From Haliotis asinina (lineage: Eukaryota; Mollusca; Gastropoda; Lepetellida; Haliotidae), in the NCBI RefSeq assembly GCF_037392515.1, contig NC_090290.1:806001-870000 (forward strand): a stretch of 64,000 nucleotides of DNA, read 5' to 3'. Under the pieces are notes generated by a model. That model searched no databases. It had not been told where the DNA came from and saw only the letters and a program-made list of their open reading frames with translations. The position numbers and the translations under genes are program-made. This document shows, one piece after another, positions 21,930 to 32,955 of the stretch. The first letter of the stretch is position 1. Every line of letters starts with the position of its first letter.

Positions 21930-24581
21930 ATGTCTCTCACGGATAAAAATGTGGGGGAGTGGTTGGACTCCAACCCTTCGTTCCTGTCAAAGTACATTGC
22001 AAATGCGCCTGATGACGTCGTAAACAGTCTTGGACTGAAAAGGGCCAGCGACCCAGGCAAGTTATCTTTAGTTGCCAAAAATGTCATGGCAAGTAAACTT
22101 TTGAAGAAGTATTTGAATGGAGATAGAGAAATCAATAAAGCTGCTTCCAACATAATTGCTGCGAGCAAACTTGATGGGATGAACGAAAATGACGTTTTCA
22201 TGGAACTCGTGCGAGATATCGCTAGCGAACTGGATGTTAATGTTCTTTGTCACAAGATTCTCAGAAATGTCAGCTTGCTTACCAAGAGTGATAGAGGAAG
22301 TTTGTTTCTTGCAAGAGGCACAGCTGACAACAAATACCTAGTGTCTAAGCTATTTGATGTCACGCAGACTTCAACTCTTGAAGAGTCCCTTCATACTGAA
22401 GAAACTGAAATTAAGGTTCCATTTGGAACAGGTATTGCTGGCCATGTTGCCCTAACAAAAGAAACAGTAAACATCAAAGAAGCGTACGACGATCCACGAT
22501 TTAATCAAGCCGTTGACAAAAAGACTGGATATCGTACACACAGCATTTTGTGTATGCCCATCCTAAACCAACACGGAGACGTCATTGGTGTTGCGCAGAT
22601 CATCAACAAGATTTATGGTTCCCACGAGTTTGTTGCAAAAGATATTGACATTTTCAAACAGTACCTTACCTTTTGTGGGATTGGCATTATGAATGCACAA
22701 CTCTTTGAGATGTCCATTAAAGAATACCAGAGGAATCAGCTTTTGCTAAATCTAGCGCGCGGGATATTCGAGGAACAAACACGTCTTCAGCAACTGGTGC
22801 AGAAAATTATGCTTGATGCTCAGCAGCTGTTAAAATGCGAACGATGCAGTGTATACCTCTTATCGGATTTCTCTGCAGAAATGTCCTTTGATTTTTCTCA
22901 GGAAAGTGAACCTGTCGTAGAGAGGACATACGCTTCAATGGATGACATAAAATTTTCAACTGTGTTTGTGCTATCTGAAAAGGGAGACGGAAATATAGAA
23001 ATTCCAAGTGCTGGGGATATTGCAACGTCCCAAAATACGAAAGTTTCGAAAGCAGTAGTTTTCGAAAAAACGTCTGTGAACATTCCAGATCTTGAATTTG
23101 AAAGTCGGTTTGGAAACGTTCATTTTGTTGACAACAGTGGTTTCAAATCCAGAAGTATCTTATGTGTGCCTATCTTCAACAGCAAAATGGAAATAATTGG
23201 GGTAACTCAACTGATTAACAAGTCAAATGGTATGGCTTTTAATGAGAATGATGAAAACATCATAGAGGCATTCTCAATTTTCACTGGACTTGGTATTCAC
23301 AACTGTCTCATGTATGAAAACGTCTGTAAGTTGATGGCAAAACAGAAGGTTGCCCTCGAAGTTCTCTCGTATCACGCATCAGCTTCAGAAGAGGAAACCA
23401 AAAAGCTGGCACAGGCAGATTTGCCTTCTGCAGAAGAGTGGGGATTGTACACATACGAATTTGATGACTTTGAGATGGATGAATTTGACACATGCAGGGC
23501 AGTTATCAAAATGTTCTGTGAAATAGGAGCAATGGAAAAGTTCAAGGTGCCATATGATGTGCTGTGTCGATGGACACTCACCGTCAGAAAGAATTACAGA
23601 CCAGTCATCTACCACAATTGGCGACATGCATTTAACGTATTTCAAAGTATGTTTACCATTATGTTCACTGGAAACCTTGCAAAGACTTTTGATGATATTG
23701 AGATATTCGCTATCTTTGCAGCCTGCCTTTGCCATGATCTTGATCACAGAGGCACAAACAATGCGTTCCAAGTAAAGGCTGCATCGCCTTTGGCCACGTT
23801 ATACAGTACATCAGTGATGGAACATCACCATTTTGACCACTGCATCATGATCCTAAACAGCAATGGAAATAACATCTTTAAGAACCTCAGTAAAGATAAC
23901 TACCAGAGGGCTTTGAACCTTCTAGAGCATGCAATCATATCAACAGACCTTGCACTTTACTTCAAGAAACGTAATGATTTCAAGGTCTTTATAGAACAGG
24001 GGATTAAAGATTTCAGACCACCTGAGCGGAGAGAGGTCTTAACGGCGATGATGATGACTGCATGCGATGTGGCCGCCATTTGCAAACCCTGGGAAATCCA
24101 ATTCCGAACAGCGCAGCTGGTAGCAAGTGAATTCTTTGAACAAGGAGACATAGAAAAGGATGTCTTGGGCGAGAATCCGATCCCGATGATGGACAGGGAA
24201 AAACAGGATCAGCTGCCGAAAATGCAAGTTGGTTTCATAGATTTCATCTGTTTGCCAGTATACAAACTGCTCAGTGAGCTGGACCCTGCCCTCAGTCCTT
24301 TGTATGAAGGTTGTCTTAACAACAGAAAGAACTGGCAAGACCTGTCTGGTGACAAGACTGCCAAAGGAACACACAAAGCTGATGTGAAGACAGCTAATGA
24401 GGGAAGGAAAGACACAGACATAAAACAAAAAGGTATCAGCAGCACTAAACCCGCAAACAATCCCAGAGGAAGAAAAGATACAAAGTCAAAACCTGGCAAG
24501 AATTGTACAGCTGAGTCTTTTCGAAACAGACTAGCAAAAAGGCTGAAAATGCCTAAATCAAAGATTTGTGTTGTTATGTAA
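21930..24581 (+). CDS. PDE6: PDE6-like cGMP 3',5'-cyclic phosphodiesterase, prenylated, intronless
   Basis: 883 aa in a single exon. The enzyme hydrolyses cGMP to GMP; vertebrate PDE6 does this downstream of opsin and transducin. The N-terminus (VGEWLDSNPSFLSKYI) resembles PDE6. GAF-A spans about residues 102-254 and ends near the NKIYGSHEF segment. GAF-B spans about 286-460 (NKSNGMAFNENDENIIEAFS). The catalytic domain spans about 541-800. YHNWRHAFN is at 561-569 with His562 and His566. The metal site CHDLDHRGTNN has His602 and Asp603, followed by TACDVAAICKPWE with Asp713. The purine-binding Gln766 is in LPKMQVGFIDFIC. PIPMMDR is shared with PDE6/PDE5. A Lys-rich tail ends in CVVM, a CaaX prenylation box predicted to favour farnesyl. 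The in-frame stop at 21915 supports this ATG. Vertebrate PDE6 genes have many introns, so a one-exon gene suggests intron loss or an old retrocopy. The PDE5/6/11 relatives are the alternatives; the CaaX box argues for PDE6. Confidence 0.95.
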   Translation: MSLTDKNVGEWLDSNPSFLSKYIANAPDDVVNSLGLKRASDPGKLSLVAKNVMASKLLKKYLNGDREINKAASNIIAASKLDGMNENDVFMELVRDIASELDVNVLCHKILRNVSLLTKSDRGSLFLARGTADNKYLVSKLFDVTQTSTLEESLHTEETEIKVPFGTGIAGHVALTKETVNIKEAYDDPRFNQAVDKKTGYRTHSILCMPILNQHGDVIGVAQIINKIYGSHEFVAKDIDIFKQYLTFCGIGIMNAQLFEMSIKEYQRNQLLLNLARGIFEEQTRLQQLVQKIMLDAQQLLKCERCSVYLLSDFSAEMSFDFSQESEPVVERTYASMDDIKFSTVFVLSEKGDGNIEIPSAGDIATSQNTKVSKAVVFEKTSVNIPDLEFESRFGNVHFVDNSGFKSRSILCVPIFNSKMEIIGVTQLINKSNGMAFNENDENIIEAFSIFTGLGIHNCLMYENVCKLMAKQKVALEVLSYHASASEEETKKLAQADLPSAEEWGLYTYEFDDFEMDEFDTCRAVIKMFCEIGAMEKFKVPYDVLCRWTLTVRKNYRPVIYHNWRHAFNVFQSMFTIMFTGNLAKTFDDIEIFAIFAACLCHDLDHRGTNNAFQVKAASPLATLYSTSVMEHHHFDHCIMILNSNGNNIFKNLSKDNYQRALNLLEHAIISTDLALYFKKRNDFKVFIEQGIKDFRPPERREVLTAMMMTACDVAAICKPWEIQFRTAQLVASEFFEQGDIEKDVLGENPIPMMDREKQDQLPKMQVGFIDFICLPVYKLLSELDPALSPLYEGCLNNRKNWQDLSGDKTAKGTHKADVKTANEGRKDTDIKQKGISSTKPANNPRGRKDTKSKPGKNCTAESFRNRLAKRLKMPKSKICVVM

Positions 24582-24963
24582 ACTATGGCCACTTGTGAAA
24601 GAGACACACATGATTCCCTGAACATGTCACGAGATTACACCACCTTGTTTTTTTTTTTAACTATTTACCCCCCAGTTTTGTCTGGACTTCATTTTGCACA
24701 AATGATAATATAGCTGATGAAAGGTTCTGCTTTTCATATCATACGAGAATTTCTTCTAAATGTAAATTAGATTGTCAAGTGGAAAAGACTGAAATAGTTT
24801 CAGCTAACTACATATTTCCTGATATTTTAAATACTAGAAGGATAATTAAGAAGGGATTTCATCTCTGTAGTTTGTTGTGAACAGAGATAAACATATCATT
24901 TTAATTTAGTAAAATCTATTAATGTAAGCAGTTATTACTTGCAAGCAAATGTGGTTGAATAAT

Positions 24964-24969
24964 AATAAA
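24964..24969 (+). terminator. polyadenylation signal candidate for the PDE gene
   Basis: AATAAA lies about 380 bp after the stop codon. It is the first canonical hexamer I see downstream. Confidence 0.55.
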
Positions 24970-25054
24970 AGGTATAAAGTAATACTCTATGTCATGACTC
25001 AGATTTCTTTAGATGTCAAAAATGCATTATGTTTTCCCATCCCACTGTCATATG

Positions 25055-25410
25055 ACCCAACTGATCTGTGAAGATCCTGGTTAGAACTGGTTTTAAGCAA
25101 CCCATGCTCATTCTAAAAGCAGGGATGCCATTTTCAGCTAAAATTCAATATTGTGTCATTGAAAGGGGCTTCAGACAATTCACAAAATTGATTATTTTGA
25201 ATTAAAATCAGCAGAAATCTGTGGAAAATTGCCATCCCTGTAAGAGGCAATAAGGAAACCTTATGGTCAGACACCCTGACTGGTTGACACGTCATCGTAT
25301 CCCCATTTTGTAGGTTGATGCTCATGATCTCTACCACTGAACCGTCTTGTGTGGACTCAATTATTTACAGACCACTGCATACACCTGCATATTGCTGAGT
25401 GTAGCATTGA
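25055..25410 (+). mobile_element. SINE (GGGATCGGGTGG family) interrupted by a MITE
   Basis: SINE segments run from GACCCAACTGATCTGTGAAG to CTCATTCTAAAAG and then from AAGAGGCAATAAGG to GCATATTGCTGAGTG. They are separated by the 121-bp palindromic insert at 25120-25240. Confidence 0.75.
25120..25240. mobile_element. hAT-like MITE nested in a SINE
   Basis: The termini are inverted: CAGGGATGCCATTTT at the left, AAAATTGCCATCCCTG at the right. The flanks (CTAAAAGC and TAAGAGGC) are similar eight-base strings at the point where the intact SINE reads TAAGAGGC. This fits an 8-bp target duplication that has since diverged. CAGGGATG ends and 8-bp duplications are typical of hAT. Confidence 0.65.
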
Positions 25411-27047
25411 ACAACAAACATAGGATAGTTTGCCATTTTCACTCAAATCAACAAACAGAGGAGGATATGTTTCCTTACATTTATTATATTCATTATTACA
25501 ATGTAAACAGACAACAAACAAAAGACAGACATATTGCACCAATACAAAAAGTTACAATGTTTACATAACAAAGATGAACACTTTGAGTACATAACTGAAT
25601 ATAATGTTCAACATTCTGTTTTCCCACTAGAAAGAGGCTCCCTCAAATCTGTCCTCTCCACTTGGACCAGTAACTCCCATGAAATAAATAAAAACATTTG
25701 ATTACTTCCCAAGTAGGCTGTGATCCAAGGCCCAGATTAATACTTTCTTTCACGTTATCATTTCTGAAAACATGATTTGATGATCTTTGAAGAAAATTAC
25801 ACAGGCAACTAAAATATGTCTTCAGTATAACATCTGAAAATGCTACAACACAAAAAAAAACATCAACACTAATGTTTCAGTAAAACCATGACACATTTTC
25901 ACAAAGCAAGGGTAGCCTATACTCATACAGTTATCATAACTTGGGTTTCAAGAATGGATTCAAAGTATATGGGTCATGCCAAACCCGTGAAGTATTGACC
26001 ATGCAGATGCATCCCAGCAGACACCAGACAACAGTACAACTACGTCTATGGGTAAGCATTGGCACCATGGCAGTCACAGCTGACTTGTTCTGGTCATGAA
26101 CAATCTATGATCTTGCAAAAAAAAACTTACAGTTACAACAAGCAGAAGACTAGATTTGACTGCAAAATTCCAGTGTCTGTCATGTAAACCTTCAATAACA
26201 ACAAACAACATTCATATTACAACCATAAAGATCACATACAAGACAAGTCACTTATCTTCAACTTATCCATATGATGAAATTTCATTGTATCCAGCCACAA
26301 AATACTGACATTGGTTTGTATTATGCTATCCTAGGAAACTGTCTTTACCAACAATCACACATGTAAAGTTTCACTGGGAGAGCCCTTGGTAACCAACAGC
26401 CATGGGTGCCAATATGGAGCAAACTAGTCAAAAACATTACTGAGCATAATAATGTTTGCATCATATTGATTGCTCTGAAGCATATGGCTCATTGACTTTT
26501 TCTATGATGATGCTGTCATTTTGATGCACTTTCACTGATTATCTGATCTTCATGAGTAATTGTAAACCAAAAGTCACTGTGTTCTGGAATCTGATTGGTA
26601 GAAAAACATGATCAAATGGTAAACTGCAAGACTATTCACTGCATACTGACATGTAGAAACATCGCAAACAATTGTTTTGTTGTGTCATCAACAGTGGTGA
26701 CGTCATTCAACTCATATTGTGACATAAAGTCAGAATGACATCACAAATGAGCAGCTCCAGATGCTACCATGAGAACCAGCAGAAATGGCCAGCTGATGAC
26801 ACTTCACTGCAGTACCCGTACTCTATGTAAATGAGTGCAGACAGGAAAAACCTTTAGTTTACTTTTTTGCTCAGATAAACATCATGTGTTGGCCAATTTC
26901 GGCCATGTGTTATTGAGTATTTGAAGCACGGAAATATTTCATTTGAATCCTCCAACTGACGCCATCGGTTCCAAATGTATTCCTATGCTTCAAATACTGA
27001 AAATAGTGCTCCATATAGTGAAAAAGTTTGGTTTTACTCTGTTTTTG

Positions 27048-27178
27048 GCAATATTCCTGCAATATCATGGCACAGGACACCTAAATGATCTTGAAACATT
27101 CTGTCCTTGTGGGGAATTGAACGTGGGACTTCGGTTTGATGAGTGACCGCTTTAACAACTTGGCTACGCTTTGCCCCT
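27048..27178 (-). mobile_element. tRNA-derived SINE, reverse
   Basis: The plus strand reads GGCAATATTCCTGCAATATC, then GTGGGGAATTGAACGTGGGAC (an inverted B box) and CTTGGCTACGCTTTGCCCC (an inverted A box). Confidence 0.7.
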
Positions 27179-27605
27179 GCTGTTATGATGACTTAATGCA
27201 CCATTTTAAAAAAAGAAATATGGGGAATACTCAAGCGAGTGCCTCATACTGAGACAAAGAATTTCAACATTTTCAGAAAAATATACCAGTTTCATACTTG
27301 TCACTAAGAATTAACAGATTCTGGGTGAAACATAACCACCAACATAAATAATCTTGAAGACAAGTGTACATCTCAAAAGCTTGTCTGGGGTGATATATAC
27401 CACAGTGAGTGAATGACTGTGTTTTATGTCCCTTTTGCAATATTCCAGCATTATTTTACCTCCATGTAAAATACTTTAATTTCATTGGTCAAAGATGCTT
27501 TAACAAATTTCTGTGTTACCCCTACCAAGAAGGTGACATCTGGAAAAAATATTACCCGCTGCCTGTGTAACGGCCAAGAAGTTATATCATTAACAATCGT
27601 ATGAC

Positions 27606-28165
27606 ATTATAATTTATAGCTAAAATGGATAGAATTATCATTAAAACGACCGCACGCTATCAGAAATGAGCGGTCCACTGTAACTTGATAACGCCCGCAA
27701 AATGCTTGACGACGGGCCATTATCAAGCCCGTTGTTAGGTGATGTCATAAGTAGCTCAGCTGTTGAAGTTCAATCACCTACGGCTCGATTGAACTTGGGT
27801 TCATTATTGACCAAATATCTGGCTCACATTCGTCACATGTGCCTGTGCCATTATGCACTTTCCTGCCTGTGCCAACCATAACAATTGTACCATTAATTAC
27901 AACATACAGCAATGAAAATATCGACTCGAAGTCTAATGTTGTTGATCACTGAAAACAATGATGGCTGGTAGCATTAGCAAAGGTCAAGGTCGAATGTCGT
28001 CACTCTCAATAGTGACGTCATCCGTGTTGTTCTATGACATGACTATATTTGTAAAATGTGTGTCAGTGACCTCCGTCGTTTAGTTGTTGGCAGTAAATGC
28101 TTCTAAACCGATGCCGCTGTTTTAATTCTTATTTTATTAAAAATTCTATTCATTTTAGCTATAAT
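27606..28165. repeat. inverted-repeat element, about 45-bp arms
   Basis: Sequence at 27608-27660 (TTTATAGCTAAAATGGATAG and following) is an imperfect inverted copy of 28105-28165 (AATTCTATTCATTTTAGCTA). The interior is non-coding and includes a CRE octamer at 28013-28020. It is possibly a MITE or the remains of a larger DNA transposon together with the adjoining hairpin. Confidence 0.5.
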
Positions 28166-28305
28166 AACGGTAACGCTATTTTTCAGGGCATTATCATTTG
28201 CAGAAGCCCTCGGTCTTTTCAACTGCCCTCCTTCGTCGGGCAGTTAATGAAAGACCTCGGGCTTCTGCAAATGATAATGCCCTGAAAAATAGCGTTACCC
28301 TTATA
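28161..28305. repeat. long near-perfect hairpin
   Basis: Arms of about 60 bases are almost exact inverted copies. AACGCTATTTTTCAGGGCATT at the left returns as AATGCCCTGAAAAATAGCGTT at the right, and GCAGAAGCCCTCGGTCTTT as AAAGACCTCGGGCTTCTGC. The centre is GCCCTCCTTCGTCGGGC. It abuts the inverted-repeat element to its left. Non-coding. Confidence 0.85.
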
Positions 28306-28970
28306 ATAACGCATGCAGTGCCCATGAGTTTGAAAACCATTAACTGTTTTTGAGTTCACTATGTAGATATTTATTTCACACATTTTCATCACATTACTTA
28401 AACTATTTTATACACTGAATCATCAATGCACAATGAACATAATTAACCATTTCTAGTTTTGAGCTTGTCAGAATATGTTTCACTGATTTAAAAAATCCAA
28501 TCAAGAGGCAGACGACATTTTGTTTACAGGTCATATAGTTAGCAGCATTCTTTCAAACAGAACAAAATGATATTTGGTACAAACATGGCAGTTACATAAA
28601 TACGTTGTATGCTTCTCACTCGGGTAATATGGCCTACTGGCTCAGGTAACACTGCTACAAAGAGGCGTGCATCAAACTGTATCACCCTCGAGAGAAGCAT
28701 ACAACTTATACTAGGCACATAAAGAAACTCTGCACACAAAAATTTAAAATCTAAATTTATCAAACATGTGTAGATACATAAGGATTAGTGACATGTATCC
28801 AACATGCATGCAAGTGCCACGTTCCGTGACATCAGTGGTTTCGTCCTTGAGACATACGTTTTTGCACATGCATCCCGGGAAAGAGAAACAGAGCAAATGA
28901 ATGCCACACAATACTGTCACTGTGGGAAGCTCAATCATTCGATCGTTTAAAAAATTAAACAGCTATTGAA

Positions 28971-29960
28971 ATGCACAGCATGCCAAGGCTAATGTCTGCA
29001 TGTTATGGGGCCACTGGGACGGCCCGTGGGGGAATGTCTGAATTGCAAGTGGCTGCACATTTCCACTGCCACTGGAACACCATTTCTGCACTGGTGAGAA
29101 GCTACCAGGACACACTTTTAATGATGTCATCAATGGGCCACGTTCTAGACACAAAGACAGGACAGATGGATAAGGGTGACCCATCTTTGCCACAAGTTTC
29201 AGACTGCACTGAATGCCTGGACCATCCCAGGACTTCGCCGTATTCACCCCAACACAATCTGACGTTTATGTCATCACGGGATCAGACCACGATGTCCCGC
29301 CATACAACCTATCCTGACATGTCATCAACAAGCTCGCTGAATGTGGTGCTAAAATCATGTCTGCAGACCCTTGTTTTGGTGGAGAAATGTTGTTTCTATG
29401 GGTGAGTCCAGGTTTAACATTTCCCACAGTGATGGATGTCAACGTGCCTACAGACGCATGGGAGAATGTTATGCACAGGCCTGTGTCTCTGAAGAGGAAT
29501 AGCTTTAGTGGTGGTGGTTCAGTGATGATTTGGGGTGCAATAACGATAATCGAAGAACTCCTATGGTGATTGTTCAGGGCAACTTAACTGGTGTGGGCTA
29601 CAGAGATCAGATTCTTCGAGCTGTGGCAATTCCTTTTCTGTAACGTCATGTCCCTGGGTTAACATTCCAACAGGACAATGCCCGCCCACATATGGCAAGG
29701 GTTGCTAAGGAGTTTTTGCAACACAACAACAACGACTTACTGTCTTGGCCTGCAAATTCACTGGACCTCTCCCCGATGGAGCATGTTTGGGATGAGATGT
29801 ACTGATGTCTATGCCATCTTCCTCATCAGCCATAAAGTCCTTGAGCTTGCAACAGAACTTGAGAGAACCTGGCATGACATCCCACAAGCCTTCCTTGCAC
29901 ATTTGAAAAGCTCAAGGTGTCATTGATGCTCTGCTGTGGTCAATGACGATGGTGGACATA
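28971..29960 (+). pseudogene. Tc1-like transposase, heavily decayed
   Basis: Fragments in changing plus frames match the Tc1 transposase order. GGMSELQVAAHFHCHWNTIS is the N-terminal helix-turn-helix. GNLTGVGYRDQILR follows near 29580, then LTFQQDNARPHMARVAKEFL near 29655 (second catalytic Asp) and SPDLSPMEHVWDEM near 29760 (catalytic Glu, D34E). The first catalytic region is eroded, and stops and frameshifts are frequent. I could not define terminal repeats. Confidence 0.8.
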
Positions 29961-30199
29961 CCCGTTATTGAGTTTGTGACATGGTCGTTTGACCCCTGTC
30001 CCTCTTGTGGACAAATTCTCCTGACTTGTTATAGTCTCATGATCCCTCCATCAAAGTGTATATGTATCTTTGACATTGTTACCATACTTATTTTGACAAT
30101 GCACAGTTTCTTTATGAGGCTAGTATATAATATGACAACAAGGGACACCAGGGCTTCACTTGCTGTACTCTCATATACACCATAACAAATTCAATTGGT

Positions 30200-32370
30200 G
30201 GTAACAGTTGACAGCAATCTTGTATCACAAGGTAACATCACTAAGTCCCAATTTTCAATCAGTTTGACGGTGAGAAATTGGCAAGCGAAAAGGGAGCTCA
30301 CAGTACTAGAGCCTTTAAGTCCTCTGAGGAGCTACATCCAGTACTAAGCTGGTTCCCTTCTCCCTTTGCATGCACCATCTTGCCATATATGAGACAGGGA
30401 CCACCTCACTTCTGGTACCAATCAGTGACAACCATATATTCAAGTGTAAAATCACTATTGCGGGACTGCCTAGTATGACTTTACTAGACTGGACCAAGTG
30501 TACATCAATGAAAGAAGTTGACCTTGCTACAAAATATTACGTTTTCGAACGAATGATGACTGTAGAGATGCCCAATATTCCCTCTGCTAAATTAGTTCTT
30601 TGATTGTTGATGTGAAGTTAATTTCATTACATCTATGATGTAAATGGTATATCAAGGGGATGTCAGATGTTCTTCCGCCAGTCTACAATCCAAGTCATTC
30701 TGATCAAACAAACAGATCTGAAACCAATCTATTTGAACAAACACAAACAAAAAGTTATCTAGGAAATAGTTCAGAAGTCATAAATCTCTAAGCAATTCAC
30801 AATAATGACATGCCTGAAGACATTCACAGAAACAAGAATGCCACAACATTTGCATGAAAATTTCTAGATTCTTGAACCACTGACAGTATGCTCATCACAG
30901 CCATGATACCTGGTTACGAAGATGTAGTGCTGTAAAGGAGCTCATGCAGTTTCAGAAACAGGGATGCACAGCCTCAACATCAGCACCTATGGAAGATGTC
31001 CATCCACATTGTAAACTTGACAGTGGCAGGGCTTATGAGGCTCTAGAAACAACAAATTGCTACAAAACATGTACAATAGATAAAATATATTAAGTAATTA
31101 AAGTCAAAATACTACTTGCATAAAATACTGGAACACACATTTCTAATATACTTTGGAAATAATCAAAGAGAAATTCCTGAGAGAAGCTGATAAAGTATGT
31201 TTAAGTAGGGAATACCTTAGATAAAAGTGTAAAATAATACTTTCCTATTGACTGGTTGCAAGTGGTCAAATGTGTAGATCACTAGAAAAGTTTACATTGA
31301 GATCATCTGATGCAGAAAAGCCGAAGTAACACATACATAAGGGTTACCAATTTCAAACATTTCAATGTTGTTGGTTTCAGGTTTTTCATTTCTTTGAAAA
31401 AGAGTTGTTTCCTGAATGTAAAAAGTTTAAAATGAAGATCACAACTGGTTTAATGGAGCACAAATAGTTAAATTACAGGCATACAATATGGACGCTACCA
31501 GTAACTGTGGTGAAAGTCCAAACAGCAAAGTAAAATATTGAGATGGGAAACACATATAATTTGGCGTCAGCATCTTTAATATTAAAGTAAACAGTTTTAC
31601 AGTTAGCCATATTGCACCAAAATCACATGACACCCAGTAGAGGTTCTCTCACTACTGTTACTGCATACAAGATGACATGTACAACACATCACTGGATTTC
31701 AGTCTGGGCTAAAGAAGTTATTGACAATCCTTGTCTCCTACACAGAAAATAACACACAACATATACGAATTCATATATGGACGACTAGCAACATTTCATC
31801 TTTTTAAGATACCTTGAATAACAATATATAAATGCCATAATATAAGAAGAATTTCAGTCAGATTACACGATGAAGCAAATAAGCTGTCCTCTACAACATA
31901 ATGAAACCATAACAAACAACATAAATGACGTAGAAATTCACACAAGGAGACAACTATCAAGTCAGTTCTTCTGCCAAGATTAAAATAGTGCATCTTATCG
32001 AGTTACCTTGTGGAAGTGTGCCAATAATAATTACTAGAAGTGTGTCAAACGATCGAGACTGAATGATACGTATACTTCGGTCTGCCGCGAGGGCTGGGAG
32101 TGGTAACGTGGGATCTAGCAGTCGACTGGGGACCGGAGGACATGAGTAGCCATAGCTCTACATGAAGAGGTTAGTCATGTGATATATCATCCCTTTGGAT
32201 GCATGCACTAATTGAGTCTACATGCTTTTCCTTGTATTTGCATGCATTCCTCAAGGATACAAGCATTCATGTCAGCTTTCATTATGTTTCAGTATGGACA
32301 AACGTTTCAGTCAACTTCAGTGAATGAATGATCAGATCATTTCATGCGTATCCAAACAGCTTCCTGCAAG
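30200..32370. other. non-coding intergenic stretch
   Basis: AT-rich sequence between the Tc1 remnant and the 15-bp repeat. Scattered short open frames show no recognisable domains. I see no gene, RNA or clear transposon end. Confidence 0.5.
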
Positions 32371-32377
32371 ATCCTGC

Positions 32378-32955
32378 TATACAATTCCTCGTTACCCGAT
32401 CCCTCGTTACCCGATCTCTCATTACCCGATTTCTCGTTACTCGATCCCTCACTACACGATCCCTCACTACACGATCCCTCACTACACAATCCCTCGTTAC
32501 CCGATCTCTCATTACATGATCCCTCACTACACAATCCCTCGTTACCCGATCTTTCATTACATGATCCCTCACTACACGAGCTCTCATTACCCGATCTCTC
32601 ATTACACGATCCCTCACTACACAATCCCTTGCTACACAATCCGTCATTACCTGATCCCGATACACAATCCTTCGTTAACCGATCTCTGGTTACAAGATCC
32701 CTCATTACCCGATCTCTCATTACACAAATCCTTGCTACACAATCCCTCATTACCCGATCTCTTGTTACACAATCCCTCACTACATGATCCCTTGCTACAC
32801 AATCCCTTCTTACCCAATCTCTTGTTACATGATCCCTTGTTAGACGATCTTACTACATGATCTTGCCTTATTACATGATTCCTCGCCATACAATCCCTTG
32901 CACACAATCCCTCGATACACCATCCCTAGATACACAATCCCTCCTTATACAATCC
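32378..32955 (+). repeat. 15-bp tandem repeat array
   Basis: Imperfect units of about 15 bp (CCTCACTACACGATC, CTCGTTACCCGATCT) are repeated some 35-38 times. Because the period is a multiple of three, all frames give five-residue repeats on both strands. The open frames here are therefore artefacts. Confidence 0.88.

Noticed and set aside
23385..23771. Minus-strand frames of 128-138 codons across the PDE gene
   Set aside because: They are antisense shadows of a strongly supported coding region.
32324..32907. Five-residue-repeat proteins on both strands
   Set aside because: The 15-bp repeat period is a multiple of three, so all frames look periodic. No start context, domain or splice evidence.
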